A stretch of DNA of 8,644 nt from Rhodospirillales bacterium (GTDB lineage Bacteria > Pseudomonadota > Alphaproteobacteria > ATCC43930 > CGMCC-115725). Position 1 is the stretch's first letter. Every line of letters begins with the position of its first letter. The translations under genes and the position numbers were made by a program. Below are positions 1-6,267 of the stretch, in pieces. The DNA is taken from the NCBI GenBank assembly GCA_015654725.1, contig JAATGI010000344.1, forward strand, positions 1 through 8,644. The letters are read 5' to 3'. The notes below the pieces were generated by a model. It searched no databases, had not been told where the DNA came from, and saw nothing but the letters and a program-made list of their open reading frames with translations.

Positions 1-619
1 ACAGGACCAACGCCAACGCGCCGATCGGCAGATTGATCCAGAACACCCAGCGCCAGGACAGATACTGCACGAACAATCCGCCCAGCACCGGCCCGCCGAC
101 GCTGGCAGCCGCCCATGTGCCGGCGAAATAGACCTGATACCGGCCACGCTCGCGCGGCGAGATCAGGTCGCCAACGATCGATTGCGCGATCGCGACCAGA
201 CCGCCGCCGCCCAGCCCTTGCAGCGCCCGCGCCCCGACGAGCTGGCCCATATCCTGGGCCAGCGCACAGCCCGCGGAGCTGATGACGAACAGCGCGATGC
301 TGAACATCAGGAGCCGGCCGCGGCCGTAAAGATCGCTGAGCTTGCCGTAGATCGGCGTCGAGGCGGTCGAGGTCAGCAGATAGCCGGCGAATATCCATGA
401 CAAATGCTCGAACCCGCCGAGTTCGTCGGCGATCGCCGGCACCGCCGTGGTGACGATGTTCTGGTCGAGCGCGGCCAACGATGTGCCGAGCAGAATACCC
501 GACAGGGTGGCAAGTATTTGACGGTGGCTAAGTCCAACCGGCGCCGAGACGGTTTCGGCGCGCACAATACCCGGCGAGGCCGCTGGTGCGGCCTCGCGCT
601 CCATAATTTGCTGATCCAT
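1..619 (-). CDS. MFS transporter, DHA2 (EmrB/QacA-like) family, N-terminal part
   Basis: Inner-membrane proton-driven efflux transporter, probably for drugs or other toxic compounds. Only the first 206 codons lie in the window; the reading frame runs off the left edge without a stop. After a polar tail of about 30 residues, TM1 ends in LAALDQNIVTTAVPAIA (residues 48-64), typical of the 14-TM DHA2 family. Motif A, GKLSDLYGRGR, is at residues 92-102 between TM2 and TM3. The TM4 arginine motif GARALQGLGGGG is at 129-140. The antiporter motif C, seen as GGPVLGG, is at 175-181 in TM5. WRWVFWINLPIG at 189-200 is a further family hallmark. The ATG at 619 is the first start codon after an in-frame stop at 653-655; its ribosome binding site is weak, and an in-frame ATG at 604 is an alternative. 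The gene is divergent from the liv-type operon. No regulator gene is visible beside it. The substrate cannot be read from this part. Confidence 0.93.
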   Translation of the reverse strand, partial: MDQQIMEREAAPAASPGIVRAETVSAPVGLSHRQILATLSGILLGTSLAALDQNIVTTAVPAIADELGGFEHLSWIFAGYLLTSTASTPIYGKLSDLYGRGRLLMFSIALFVISSAGCALAQDMGQLVGARALQGLGGGGLVAIAQSIVGDLISPRERGRYQVYFAGTWAAASVGGPVLGGLFVQYLSWRWVFWINLPIGALALVL

Positions 620-655
620 GACCGAACAACGTAAGAGGTGTCGCGCTATTCCTCA

Positions 656-687
656 ATTGCGCCTTGTGCATCGCAGCATGGCGCAAT
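656..687. repeat. 8-bp perfect inverted repeat, possible operator or hairpin
   Basis: ATTGCGCC at 656-663 is the exact reverse complement of GGCGCAAT at 680-687, separated by 16 nt. A small inner TGC/GCA pair sits within the spacer. The position, 37 nt upstream of the MFS start and about 100 nt upstream of livHM, would suit a regulator binding site controlling either gene. No T-tract follows, so it is not an intrinsic terminator. Function is inferred from position and symmetry only. Confidence 0.4.
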
Positions 688-727
688 GAAAGCGGCCGGG
701 CACGGAGCCGGCGGTACCGAGGGTGCT

Positions 728-776
728 TCCGGCTTGCCAGCCGGACCGTTCGCCCGGCACACTCGCGGGAACGAAC
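728..776 (+). promoter_or_regulatory. Two tandem hairpins in the livHM leader
   Basis: The first hairpin is TCCGGCT (728-734), loop TGCC (735-738), AGCCGGA (739-745): a perfect 7-bp stem with a tetraloop. Two nucleotides later, GTTCGCCCG (748-756) can pair with CGGG (766-769) and CGAAC (772-776). That makes a 9-bp stem interrupted by a 2-nt AA bulge, with a 9-nt loop. The second stem ends 12 nt before the permease ATG, where only a weak GGCGGG ribosome-binding-like stretch exists. A structured leader that influences translation is plausible. Neither stem is followed by a U-run. I cannot match it to a known riboswitch class. Confidence 0.4.
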
Positions 777-788
777 ATTCGGCGGGCG

Positions 789-2681
789 ATGCTCAACGCC
801 GTTCAAATCATCATCGGAGGACTTCTTCAGGGCAGCGCCTTCGCCATCGTCGCGTTGGGATTTTCCCTGGTCTTCCGTGTCACCGGCGTCGTCAACCTGT
901 CGCAAGGCGCGTTCTGCATCCTGGGCGCCATGGCGATGTATTTCCTCCAGGTCGATTTCGGCCTGCCGTTGATCGTGGCGGCCGCCGGATCGGCGGTCAT
1001 CGGCCTGGCGTTCGGGTTCGTCTGCGGCGCGGCAATCTTTGTGCCGGCGCTGTCGCGTCTGCCGATGAGCGCGATGCTGATGGTGACGGCCGGGCTCTTG
1101 ACCTTCATGGAAGGCCTGATCCTCGTAATCTGGGGCAATCAATCCTATGCCCTGCCGCCTTTTTCCCGCGAGGCGCCGGTCCTGATCGGCGCTCTCCGCG
1201 TGCCGAGCCAGGGCTTCTGGATCGCCGGAATATCGGCGGCGATCGTGCTCGGTTTGTGGTGGCTCATCTACCGCACCGGCTTCGGCGTAGCGCTCCGGGC
1301 TTGCGCGCAGAACCCGCTGGCGGCGCGGCTCATGGGTATCGATCTCAACCGGATAACCCTCGTAAGCTTCGCCCTGGCCGCCGCCATCGCCGCGATCGGC
1401 GGCGTCGCGATCGCACCCCTGACCACGCTGCAATTCGATTCCGGCCGCTTCCTCACGGTTTATGGCTTCATCGCCGCGACCATCGGCGGTCTGGGTGGCA
1501 TGGCGGGATCGATCACGGGCGGCCTTGCGCTCGGCGTCGCCGAGCAGGTCGCGGCCGGATATCTGTCCTCGTTGTTCGCCAACGCGCTGGCGCTGCTGAT
1601 TCTGTTGGCAATGCTGTTGTGGCGTCCGCGCGGCCTATTCGCCTCGCGGCGCGAGGCTCGTGCCGATGTGCCGACGCAACGCCGCGTACAGCGGGCCGTG
1701 GTGCGGATCGAAGGCGGCGGCGCATGGGGCTTCATCGTGGCGCTTGTGATCCTGCTCGCCGCCCTGCCCTTTTTGGTCCCGACCGGTTTGATGGCGTCGC
1801 TGACCATCGCGATGATTCTCTATATCGCCGTGCTTGGGCTCGATGTCCTGATGGGCTATGCCGGCCAGATCAGCCTGGGCCAGGCCGGCTTCATGGCTAT
1901 CGGCGGCTATGCCGCGGCAATTCTTGCGACAAGTTATGGCTGGCCGCCGCTCGCGGGCGTGCTGGCGGGAATGGCCTTGTCGCTGATCGCGGCGCTGATC
2001 CTCGCGCTCGTGACCATGTCGCTGCGCGGCGATTATCTGGCACTCGCTACACTCGCCTTCGGACTCTTGATCGACTCGCTCACGGTCGGGCTGGTCGACA
2101 TAACGGGCGGGCCTTCCGGTCTTGTCGGCATTCCGGCATTCAGTATCGGGCCGTGGGCGTTCGCCACGCCGCGCTCGATGTACTATCTCGCACTTACCCT
2201 CGCGGCGATCTTAGCCGCCGCGCTTTACGGCGGCATGCGCTCGGGATTCGGCCGCGCCTTGCAGGCGATCCGCGCCGATCCGACCGCGGCCGCCGCGCTC
2301 GGCATCAACGTATCGCGCCTCAAAGTGGCGGCTTTCGCCATCGCCGCGATGCTGGCGTCGCTCGCCGGCAGTCTCTATGCCTTTAATTTCCATTTCCTGT
2401 CGCCCGATATGGTCGATACGCCGCACTCCTTCGAAACGGTCGCGATGCTGGTCTTGGGCGGCGAAGGCACGCTGGTCGGCGGCTTGTTCGGCACCTTTCT
2501 TCTCACCCTTTTGCCGACCGTGTTTCAGCCTTTCGCGCTTTACAAGACCATGGTCGAGGGCGGATTGCTGATCGCGATCTTCATGTATTTGCCGGAAGGC
2601 ATGCTCGGCCGCATCGCCGTGCTGTTGTCGCCGCGGCATGCGCGGCGCGAGGTCGGCTCGCATGACGACGCCCGCGCTTGA
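789..2681 (+). CDS. livHM: Fused LivH-LivM permease of a branched-chain amino acid-type ABC transporter
   Basis: Inner-membrane permease of the HAAT (Liv) ABC family, 630 residues, carrying both halves that are usually separate proteins. Residues 1-288 are LivH-like: GVVNLSQGAF at 33-42 and the ATPase-contacting loop YRTGFGVALRACAQNPLAARLMGID from about 161. A charged linker (about 289-312) rich in Arg and Ala follows. Residues 313-630 are LivM-like: MGYAGQISLGQAGF from 355 and a second coupling loop RSGFGRALQAIRADPTAAAALGIN from about 484. Each half is roughly the normal length of its separate homologue, so this is a complete fusion and not a truncated pair. I chose ATG 789 because the following residues (MLNAVQIIIGGLLQGSAFAIVALGFSLVF) match LivH starts; GTG 723 would add 22 unlikely residues. 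The 3' end overlaps livG by 20 nt. The ligand is unknown; see the linked binding protein and aldolase. Confidence 0.95.
   Translation: MLNAVQIIIGGLLQGSAFAIVALGFSLVFRVTGVVNLSQGAFCILGAMAMYFLQVDFGLPLIVAAAGSAVIGLAFGFVCGAAIFVPALSRLPMSAMLMVTAGLLTFMEGLILVIWGNQSYALPPFSREAPVLIGALRVPSQGFWIAGISAAIVLGLWWLIYRTGFGVALRACAQNPLAARLMGIDLNRITLVSFALAAAIAAIGGVAIAPLTTLQFDSGRFLTVYGFIAATIGGLGGMAGSITGGLALGVAEQVAAGYLSSLFANALALLILLAMLLWRPRGLFASRREARADVPTQRRVQRAVVRIEGGGAWGFIVALVILLAALPFLVPTGLMASLTIAMILYIAVLGLDVLMGYAGQISLGQAGFMAIGGYAAAILATSYGWPPLAGVLAGMALSLIAALILALVTMSLRGDYLALATLAFGLLIDSLTVGLVDITGGPSGLVGIPAFSIGPWAFATPRSMYYLALTLAAILAAALYGGMRSGFGRALQAIRADPTAAAALGINVSRLKVAAFAIAAMLASLAGSLYAFNFHFLSPDMVDTPHSFETVAMLVLGGEGTLVGGLFGTFLLTLLPTVFQPFALYKTMVEGGLLIAIFMYLPEGMLGRIAVLLSPRHARREVGSHDDARA
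2649..2652 (+). promoter_or_regulatory. Ribosome binding site supporting the livG start at 2662
   Basis: GAGG lies 9 nt upstream of ATG 2662, within the 3' end of the permease gene. It favours 2662 over the in-frame ATG at 2638, which would add eight residues that do not match LivG N-termini. Confidence 0.5.
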
Positions 2682-3429
2682 AATTTCGGGCCTGGCGAAA
2701 TCTTTCGGCGCGCTGCGCGCCGTGGCCGATGTCAGCTTCACGGTCGCGCCCAGCAGCGTGACGGCGTTGATCGGCCCCAATGGTGCCGGCAAGACCACGC
2801 TTTTCAATCTCATCACCAATCTCGATTCCGCCGCCGCCGGCGAGGTCCGCTTCCTCGGCCGCCCGCTTACCGGAATGAAGCCGGATGCGATCGCGGCGCT
2901 TGGCCTCATTCGCACCTTCCAAACCGCACGCGTCTTTCCCGGCATGACCGCACGCGAGAATGTATTGGCGGGCGCCCACCTCGCCATGCGCTCGGGCGGA
3001 TGGCAGCAAATGCTTTGGCTCGGCGCCGCCCGGCGCGAAGAGCGCATGCTGGCGCGGCGCGCGGACGATTTGATCGACCTGGTCGGGCTATCGGCTTTCA
3101 GGCAGGCACCGGCCACCGATCTGCCGATGGGCGCGCAGAAATTGATCGAGGTGGTGCGCGCGCTGATGGCGCGGCCGAAAATGTTGCTCTTGGACGAGCC
3201 GGCCGCCGGCCTTAACGATCGGGAAACGGCGGAGTTGGCTGCGCTGCTGCGCGGCATTCGCGATATCGGCATTACCATCATGGTCATCGAGCACAATATG
3301 TCGCTGGTCATGAGCCTCGCTGACGAGGTGGTGGTGCTCGATGCCGGCAGCGTCATCGCGCGCGGCCCGCCGGGCACGGTGCGCGCCGACCGGCGCGTGA
3401 TCGAAGCCTATGTTGGCGCCGATGCTTGA
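2662..3429 (+). CDS. livG: LivG-type ABC transporter ATP-binding protein
   Basis: Cytoplasmic ATPase of 255 residues that pairs with the LivF-type subunit to power the fused permease. Walker A GPNGAGKT is at residues 38-45. The Q-loop glutamine is Q87 in RTFQTARVFPGMT, a LivG hallmark. Walker B MLLLDE is at 174-179, followed by PAAGLN, and the switch histidine is H211 in VIEHNM. The ABC signature is unusual: LPMGAQ at 154-159 stands where LSGGQ or LSYGQQ is common. Variation at this position occurs in LivG-type proteins and the rest of the helix (KLIEVVRAL) is intact, so I expect activity. The start overlaps the permease gene by 20 nt and the end overlaps livF by 8 nt, indicating one translationally coupled mRNA. 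Subfamily assignment to LivG is confident; ligand specificity is not encoded here. Confidence 0.95.
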   Translation: MTTPALEISGLAKSFGALRAVADVSFTVAPSSVTALIGPNGAGKTTLFNLITNLDSAAAGEVRFLGRPLTGMKPDAIAALGLIRTFQTARVFPGMTARENVLAGAHLAMRSGGWQQMLWLGAARREERMLARRADDLIDLVGLSAFRQAPATDLPMGAQKLIEVVRALMARPKMLLLDEPAAGLNDRETAELAALLRGIRDIGITIMVIEHNMSLVMSLADEVVVLDAGSVIARGPPGTVRADRRVIEAYVGADA

Positions 3430-4198
3430 GATCGAGCATCTCGCCGCCGGCTACGGCCGCGACAGCGTGCTGCATAACGTCGCCCTCGCGGTTCGGCAGG
3501 GCGAGATCGTAGCGCTGATCGGCGCCAACGGTGCCGGCAAATCGACCCTGATGAAAACCATCTCCGGCCTGATCGCACCACGCCAGGGCGAGATCCGGTT
3601 CGACGGACGGCGAATCGACGCGCTCTCATCGGCGCGTCGCGTTGAGCTCGGCATCGCCCACGTCCCCGAGGGCCGCCAGATTTTTCCTGCCCTGACGGTC
3701 GCCGAAAATCTACGCCTCGGCGCCTATGCGACGCCGCTCGCGGCGGCCGCGATGGCGGAGCGGATCGCGGCAGTGTGCCGGCCGTTTCCGATGGTGTTGG
3801 AACGGCTCGACGAGCCGGCTGCCAATCTCTCCGGCGGGCAGCAGCAAATGCTGGCGATCTGCCGCGGACTGATGTCGGCGCCGCGCCTTCTCATGCTCGA
3901 CGAGCCGTCGCTCGGTCTGGCGCCGCTTCTGGTCGGCGAGATTTTTCGCATCGTCGCGGAGCTACGCGCCCGCAATCTCGCGATCCTCCTGGTCGAGCAG
4001 AATGCGCGGCAAAGCCTCGCCATCGCCGATCGCGGTTATGTGCTCGAAGGCGGCCGCGTGGTGATGAGCGGGCCCGCCGCCGACTTGCTCGCCAACCCCG
4101 ATCTGGCGGAAAAATATTTCGGCGTCGGTGGATCGGTCGAGGCAGGAGACGGCCGGCAAGCTCTGGCGCGCCGGCTGAAGGTGATCCTGGAACCCTGA
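3422..4198 (+). CDS. livF: LivF-type ABC transporter ATP-binding protein
   Basis: Second cytoplasmic ATPase of the importer, 258 residues. Walker A GANGAGKS is at residues 34-41, the LivF-specific VPEGRQIFPALTV stretch is at 81-93, the signature LSGGQ is at 136-140 and Walker B LLMLDE is at 156-161. As usual in LivF, the switch-region histidine is replaced by glutamine (LLVEQNA, Q193). After the conserved KYFGVGG stretch, a C-terminal tail of about 24 residues extends beyond typical LivF proteins. I chose ATG 3422 because MLEIEHLAAGYG aligns with LivF starts and the ATG overlaps the livG stop (ATGCTTGA). An in-frame ATG at 3410 would add four residues (MLAP). Neither has a strong ribosome binding site, consistent with coupling to livG. 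The gene ends 2 nt before the stop codon of the convergent binding-protein gene. Confidence 0.95.
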   Translation: MLEIEHLAAGYGRDSVLHNVALAVRQGEIVALIGANGAGKSTLMKTISGLIAPRQGEIRFDGRRIDALSSARRVELGIAHVPEGRQIFPALTVAENLRLGAYATPLAAAAMAERIAAVCRPFPMVLERLDEPAANLSGGQQQMLAICRGLMSAPRLLMLDEPSLGLAPLLVGEIFRIVAELRARNLAILLVEQNARQSLAIADRGYVLEGGRVVMSGPAADLLANPDLAEKYFGVGGSVEAGDGRQALARRLKVILEP

Positions 4199-4200
4199 TT

Positions 4201-5364
4201 TTAGGGCAACACGCCGCCGGGCAGACTCAACCATTTCCAGGCCTTGCCGCCCGGATCATAGGTCACCACCACCGCGCTATCGGGGCCAAGCCCGCGATCG
4301 GAATATTTCTTGAAATCATAAATGCCGTCGATGCCGGCGAAGTCTGTTAGGGCGCGAATATAATCACGCAGACCCTCGGCGGTGGCATCGGGACCGAGCT
4401 TGCGCAGACCTGAAATCACGATCATCGCCGGGTCCCAGGCGACGCCGGTCGCGATCTCGGGCTTGAGCGAATGGGCGGCCAGGGACTCGTTCATCTCTTG
4501 CTGGGCGATCTCGACGCGTGGATCGAGTTTGACCATGCCGCCATGCGCGGGAAACAGCGCCGAGCCAATGAGCATAAGCTTGGGCAGGAAATCCGCGTAT
4601 TGCTCCATCTGAGCGTAGGTTTGATTGCCGCTGCTGGTGCCAACGGGGATGTCGAGCCCCTCTTGCACCATGCCCTTGAACACGGTCGCGACCGGCGCGC
4701 CGGTGGTCCAGGCGATCATCGCCTGCGCGCCCGATTGCTTGATGCGCTCGATCTGCGCGGAGACGCTCAGATCGGAGGGAGTGAAATGTTGATGCTCGAC
4801 AATGGTGATGCCTTGATTCTCGGGCAACGCCAGTGCCTTCCCGATATCGCCGTCGGCATGCTGACCGGTGGTGTCGATGCCGTTCAAGATACCAAGCTTG
4901 CTCCAACCCTTGAGCCGGAAATAGCGAAGGATCGCCGCGATCTGATCCGGCGTCGCGGTGCCGCCGGAAAAGGCATAACCGCCCGCCGCCGGAGCAAACG
5001 AAGGTGATAGGCAATACAGCACCGGTCCGTTCGCGACGAGCGGCGCCATCGCGTTGCATTCCGCGACAATGGCCGAACCGATAATGACGGCGGGCTCTTG
5101 CGCGATTATCTCGGTGGCCAGCTGAACGTCGAGCTGCGGCTTGGTCTGATCGTCGTCAAACACGAACCGCACGGGCCGTCCGCCGATGCCGCCGGTCTTG
5201 TTCGCGATCTCCTCGACGACGTGATAATTCGCCTGCATCGCCGCGCCGATGAACGCGCCGCCGCCCGTCAGCGGAATGATAACGTGGATGTCGTAAGGCT
5301 CGGCGGCCCGAGCGGATGCCGCGAAAAGCATCAGCGCGAACGCGGCAAAGAGAAGCCGCATCAT
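4201..5364 (-). CDS. Periplasmic Leu/Ile/Val-type ABC transporter substrate-binding protein
   Basis: Type I periplasmic binding protein (Peripla_BP_6/LivK-like), 387 residues, delivering ligand to an HAAT-family importer, most likely the fused permease next door. A signal peptide is clear: MMRLLFAAFALMLF followed by AASARA, with predicted cleavage after residue 20 (A-R-A). No lipobox cysteine is present, so the protein should be soluble. The mature N-terminus YDIHVIIPLTGGGAFIG is the typical first strand and ligand loop. GRPVRFVFDDDQTKP and the hinge-domain stretch LKGWSKLGILNGID also fit the family. The ATG at 5364 overlaps the TGA of the upstream aldolase gene as ATGA. A longer in-frame start at 5424 would place 20 extra residues before the signal peptide and is unlikely. 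The gene lies on the opposite strand from the permease and ATPase genes. The ligand cannot be deduced; the aldolase link argues against assuming leucine. Confidence 0.93.
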   Translation of the reverse strand: MMRLLFAAFALMLFAASARAAEPYDIHVIIPLTGGGAFIGAAMQANYHVVEEIANKTGGIGGRPVRFVFDDDQTKPQLDVQLATEIIAQEPAVIIGSAIVAECNAMAPLVANGPVLYCLSPSFAPAAGGYAFSGGTATPDQIAAILRYFRLKGWSKLGILNGIDTTGQHADGDIGKALALPENQGITIVEHQHFTPSDLSVSAQIERIKQSGAQAMIAWTTGAPVATVFKGMVQEGLDIPVGTSSGNQTYAQMEQYADFLPKLMLIGSALFPAHGGMVKLDPRVEIAQQEMNESLAAHSLKPEIATGVAWDPAMIVISGLRKLGPDATAEGLRDYIRALTDFAGIDGIYDFKKYSDRGLGPDSAVVVTYDPGGKAWKWLSLPGGVLP

Positions 5365-6089
5365 AGACCCGGCGTGCCGGCCGACCGATAGGGTACGCCG
5401 GCACGGACGCACCAATATTCCCATGCCCGCTCCGAGCCGACACCCGGGCCGTTGACGGCGTCGATCTCGCCCTTGGAGAGAAACTTGATCTTGCCGAGCG
5501 CCGCCGCCCGCATTTGGAGCCCGGCATTGAGATCGAGATAGACCGCGATCTGCACGGCATGGCGGATGGAACGGCCGGCGACAACGCAGCCATGGCCCCG
5601 CATCAGGGCCGTGGCGCCGGTGCCGAGCCTCGCCGCGAGATCCCGTCCCATGGCAACATTCGACACCAGCATGTTGGTGTCACCGAATTTGTCGGCGATA
5701 TCCCAGATCGGGACCTCGTGGCCGATCCCGGCGCAGCTATGCATGATCGGATAAAGCTTTTCGCCGGTCACGCCGAACGGGATCACGTTGTGGCTATGGT
5801 TGTGAACGACGGACTGGATCTCCGGCCGCGCCTCGTAGATCGCACCGTGAATGAAGCGCTCGAGATAGGGCTGTCGGCCGCGTCCATCGATTGGCTCGCC
5901 TTGGAGATTGAACTCCATAATGTCGCCGGCCTCGATCAATTCCGGCGCCCGCGCGCGCGACAAGAAAAAACGCTTCGGGTCGCGTGGATCGCGGACGCTG
6001 ATATGGCCGAATGCATCGACGACATGCTCGGCGGAGAGGATGTGGTTAGCGGCGACCAAATCGGCGATCAGTGCTTCGATGTCCTGCAT
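5361..6089 (-). CDS. Class II aldolase/adducin-family protein
   Basis: Cytoplasmic metal-dependent enzyme of the fuculose-phosphate aldolase/adducin fold, 242 residues. The zinc-site pattern is complete: E77 (in PYLERFIHG), H96 and H98 (in VVHNHSHN) and H166 (in MRGHGCVV). This matches the Glu and three His of L-fuculose-1-phosphate aldolase. Early landmarks are AFGHISVR (26-33) and FFLSRARAPELIEAGDI (41-57). The sequence lacks clear sugar-phosphate hallmarks that I can recognise. It resembles the subgroup often annotated as 2-hydroxy-3-carboxymuconic semialdehyde or dihydroxyphthalate-type decarboxylases, but that assignment is tentative. I chose ATG 6089 because of the GGAGG upstream and because MQDIEALIADLV starts the domain; an ATG at 6155 would add 22 residues. 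The stop overlaps the binding-protein start by ATGA, so the two proteins are co-translated and probably act on the same compound or pathway. Confidence 0.9.
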   Translation of the reverse strand: MQDIEALIADLVAANHILSAEHVVDAFGHISVRDPRDPKRFFLSRARAPELIEAGDIMEFNLQGEPIDGRGRQPYLERFIHGAIYEARPEIQSVVHNHSHNVIPFGVTGEKLYPIMHSCAGIGHEVPIWDIADKFGDTNMLVSNVAMGRDLAARLGTGATALMRGHGCVVAGRSIRHAVQIAVYLDLNAGLQMRAAALGKIKFLSKGEIDAVNGPGVGSERAWEYWCVRAGVPYRSAGTPGL

Positions 6090-6267
6090 TTGTGTCGTAC
6101 CCTCCGGCGCGGCGCTTCGGAACGACGCTAACATGGCGATGCCGGAATGTTGCAAGCTCCTCTATTTAACCTAATTAATTCGTCATATTATTTTTAATAC
6201 ATTGATTTTCTGGAAAACTTATTGCGCGAGCCCGATGGTTCGCCTTAGTCTGTGGTCCGAGCCGAGC
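6090..6267. promoter_or_regulatory. Divergent promoter region between the aldolase operon and cysD
   Basis: This 178-nt gap must carry promoters for the leftward aldolase/binding-protein operon and the rightward cysD-cysNC operon. Its core (6161-6220) is 48 A or T out of 60 by direct count, in strong contrast to the GC-rich surroundings. TATTAT at 6186-6191 matches the sigma-70 -10 consensus at five of six positions and could serve cysD, but no good -35 is paired with it. The core also holds the palindrome AATTAATT (6173-6180) and TATTA-TTTT-TAATA (6186-6199), candidate regulator sites. Exact promoters remain unassigned. Confidence 0.5.
6101..6105 (-). promoter_or_regulatory. Shine-Dalgarno site for the aldolase gene
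   Basis: The minus strand reads GGAGG here, 11 nt upstream of ATG 6089. It is the strongest ribosome binding site near any candidate start of this gene and decides against the upstream ATG at 6155. Confidence 0.6.

Larger units (their letters stand above)
620..788. promoter_or_regulatory. Divergent intergenic region between the MFS gene and livHM
   Basis: This 169-nt gap separates two divergently transcribed genes, so it should hold the promoters of both. I could not identify a convincing -35/-10 pair on either strand. It contains three inverted repeats, listed separately. A GTG at 723 would extend the permease frame upstream by 22 residues through the hairpins, but that extension (PACQPDRSPGTLAGTN) does not resemble a LivH N-terminus. 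I therefore treat the region as non-coding. Confidence 0.5.

Noticed and set aside
723..788. GTG 723 as the permease start
   Set aside because: It would add 22 residues unlike any LivH N-terminus, and its nearest GGAG is 15 nt upstream; ATG 789 matches the family start.
528..1433. A 301-codon minus-strand frame opposite the start of livHM
   Set aside because: Composition dominated by Arg, Asp, Gln and His and no domain; it also runs across the divergent promoter region and into the MFS gene in another frame.
638..2386. A 582-codon open frame on the plus strand overlapping the permease gene
   Set aside because: It is a shifted frame of livHM. Its product is extremely rich in Arg, Gly and Ala with no domain or membrane pattern, whereas the livHM frame gives clear LivH and LivM motifs. 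Long shadow frames are expected in GC-rich DNA.
2211..3377. A 388-codon antisense frame across the ends of livHM and livG
   Set aside because: Antisense shadow of strongly supported genes, with low-complexity Arg/Ser/Ala composition and no recognisable motif.
4193..4206. CCCT-GATTTT-AGGG as a possible bidirectional terminator between the convergent genes
   Set aside because: The stem is only 4 bp, lies across both stop codons and lacks a U-tract; it is too weak to call a terminator.
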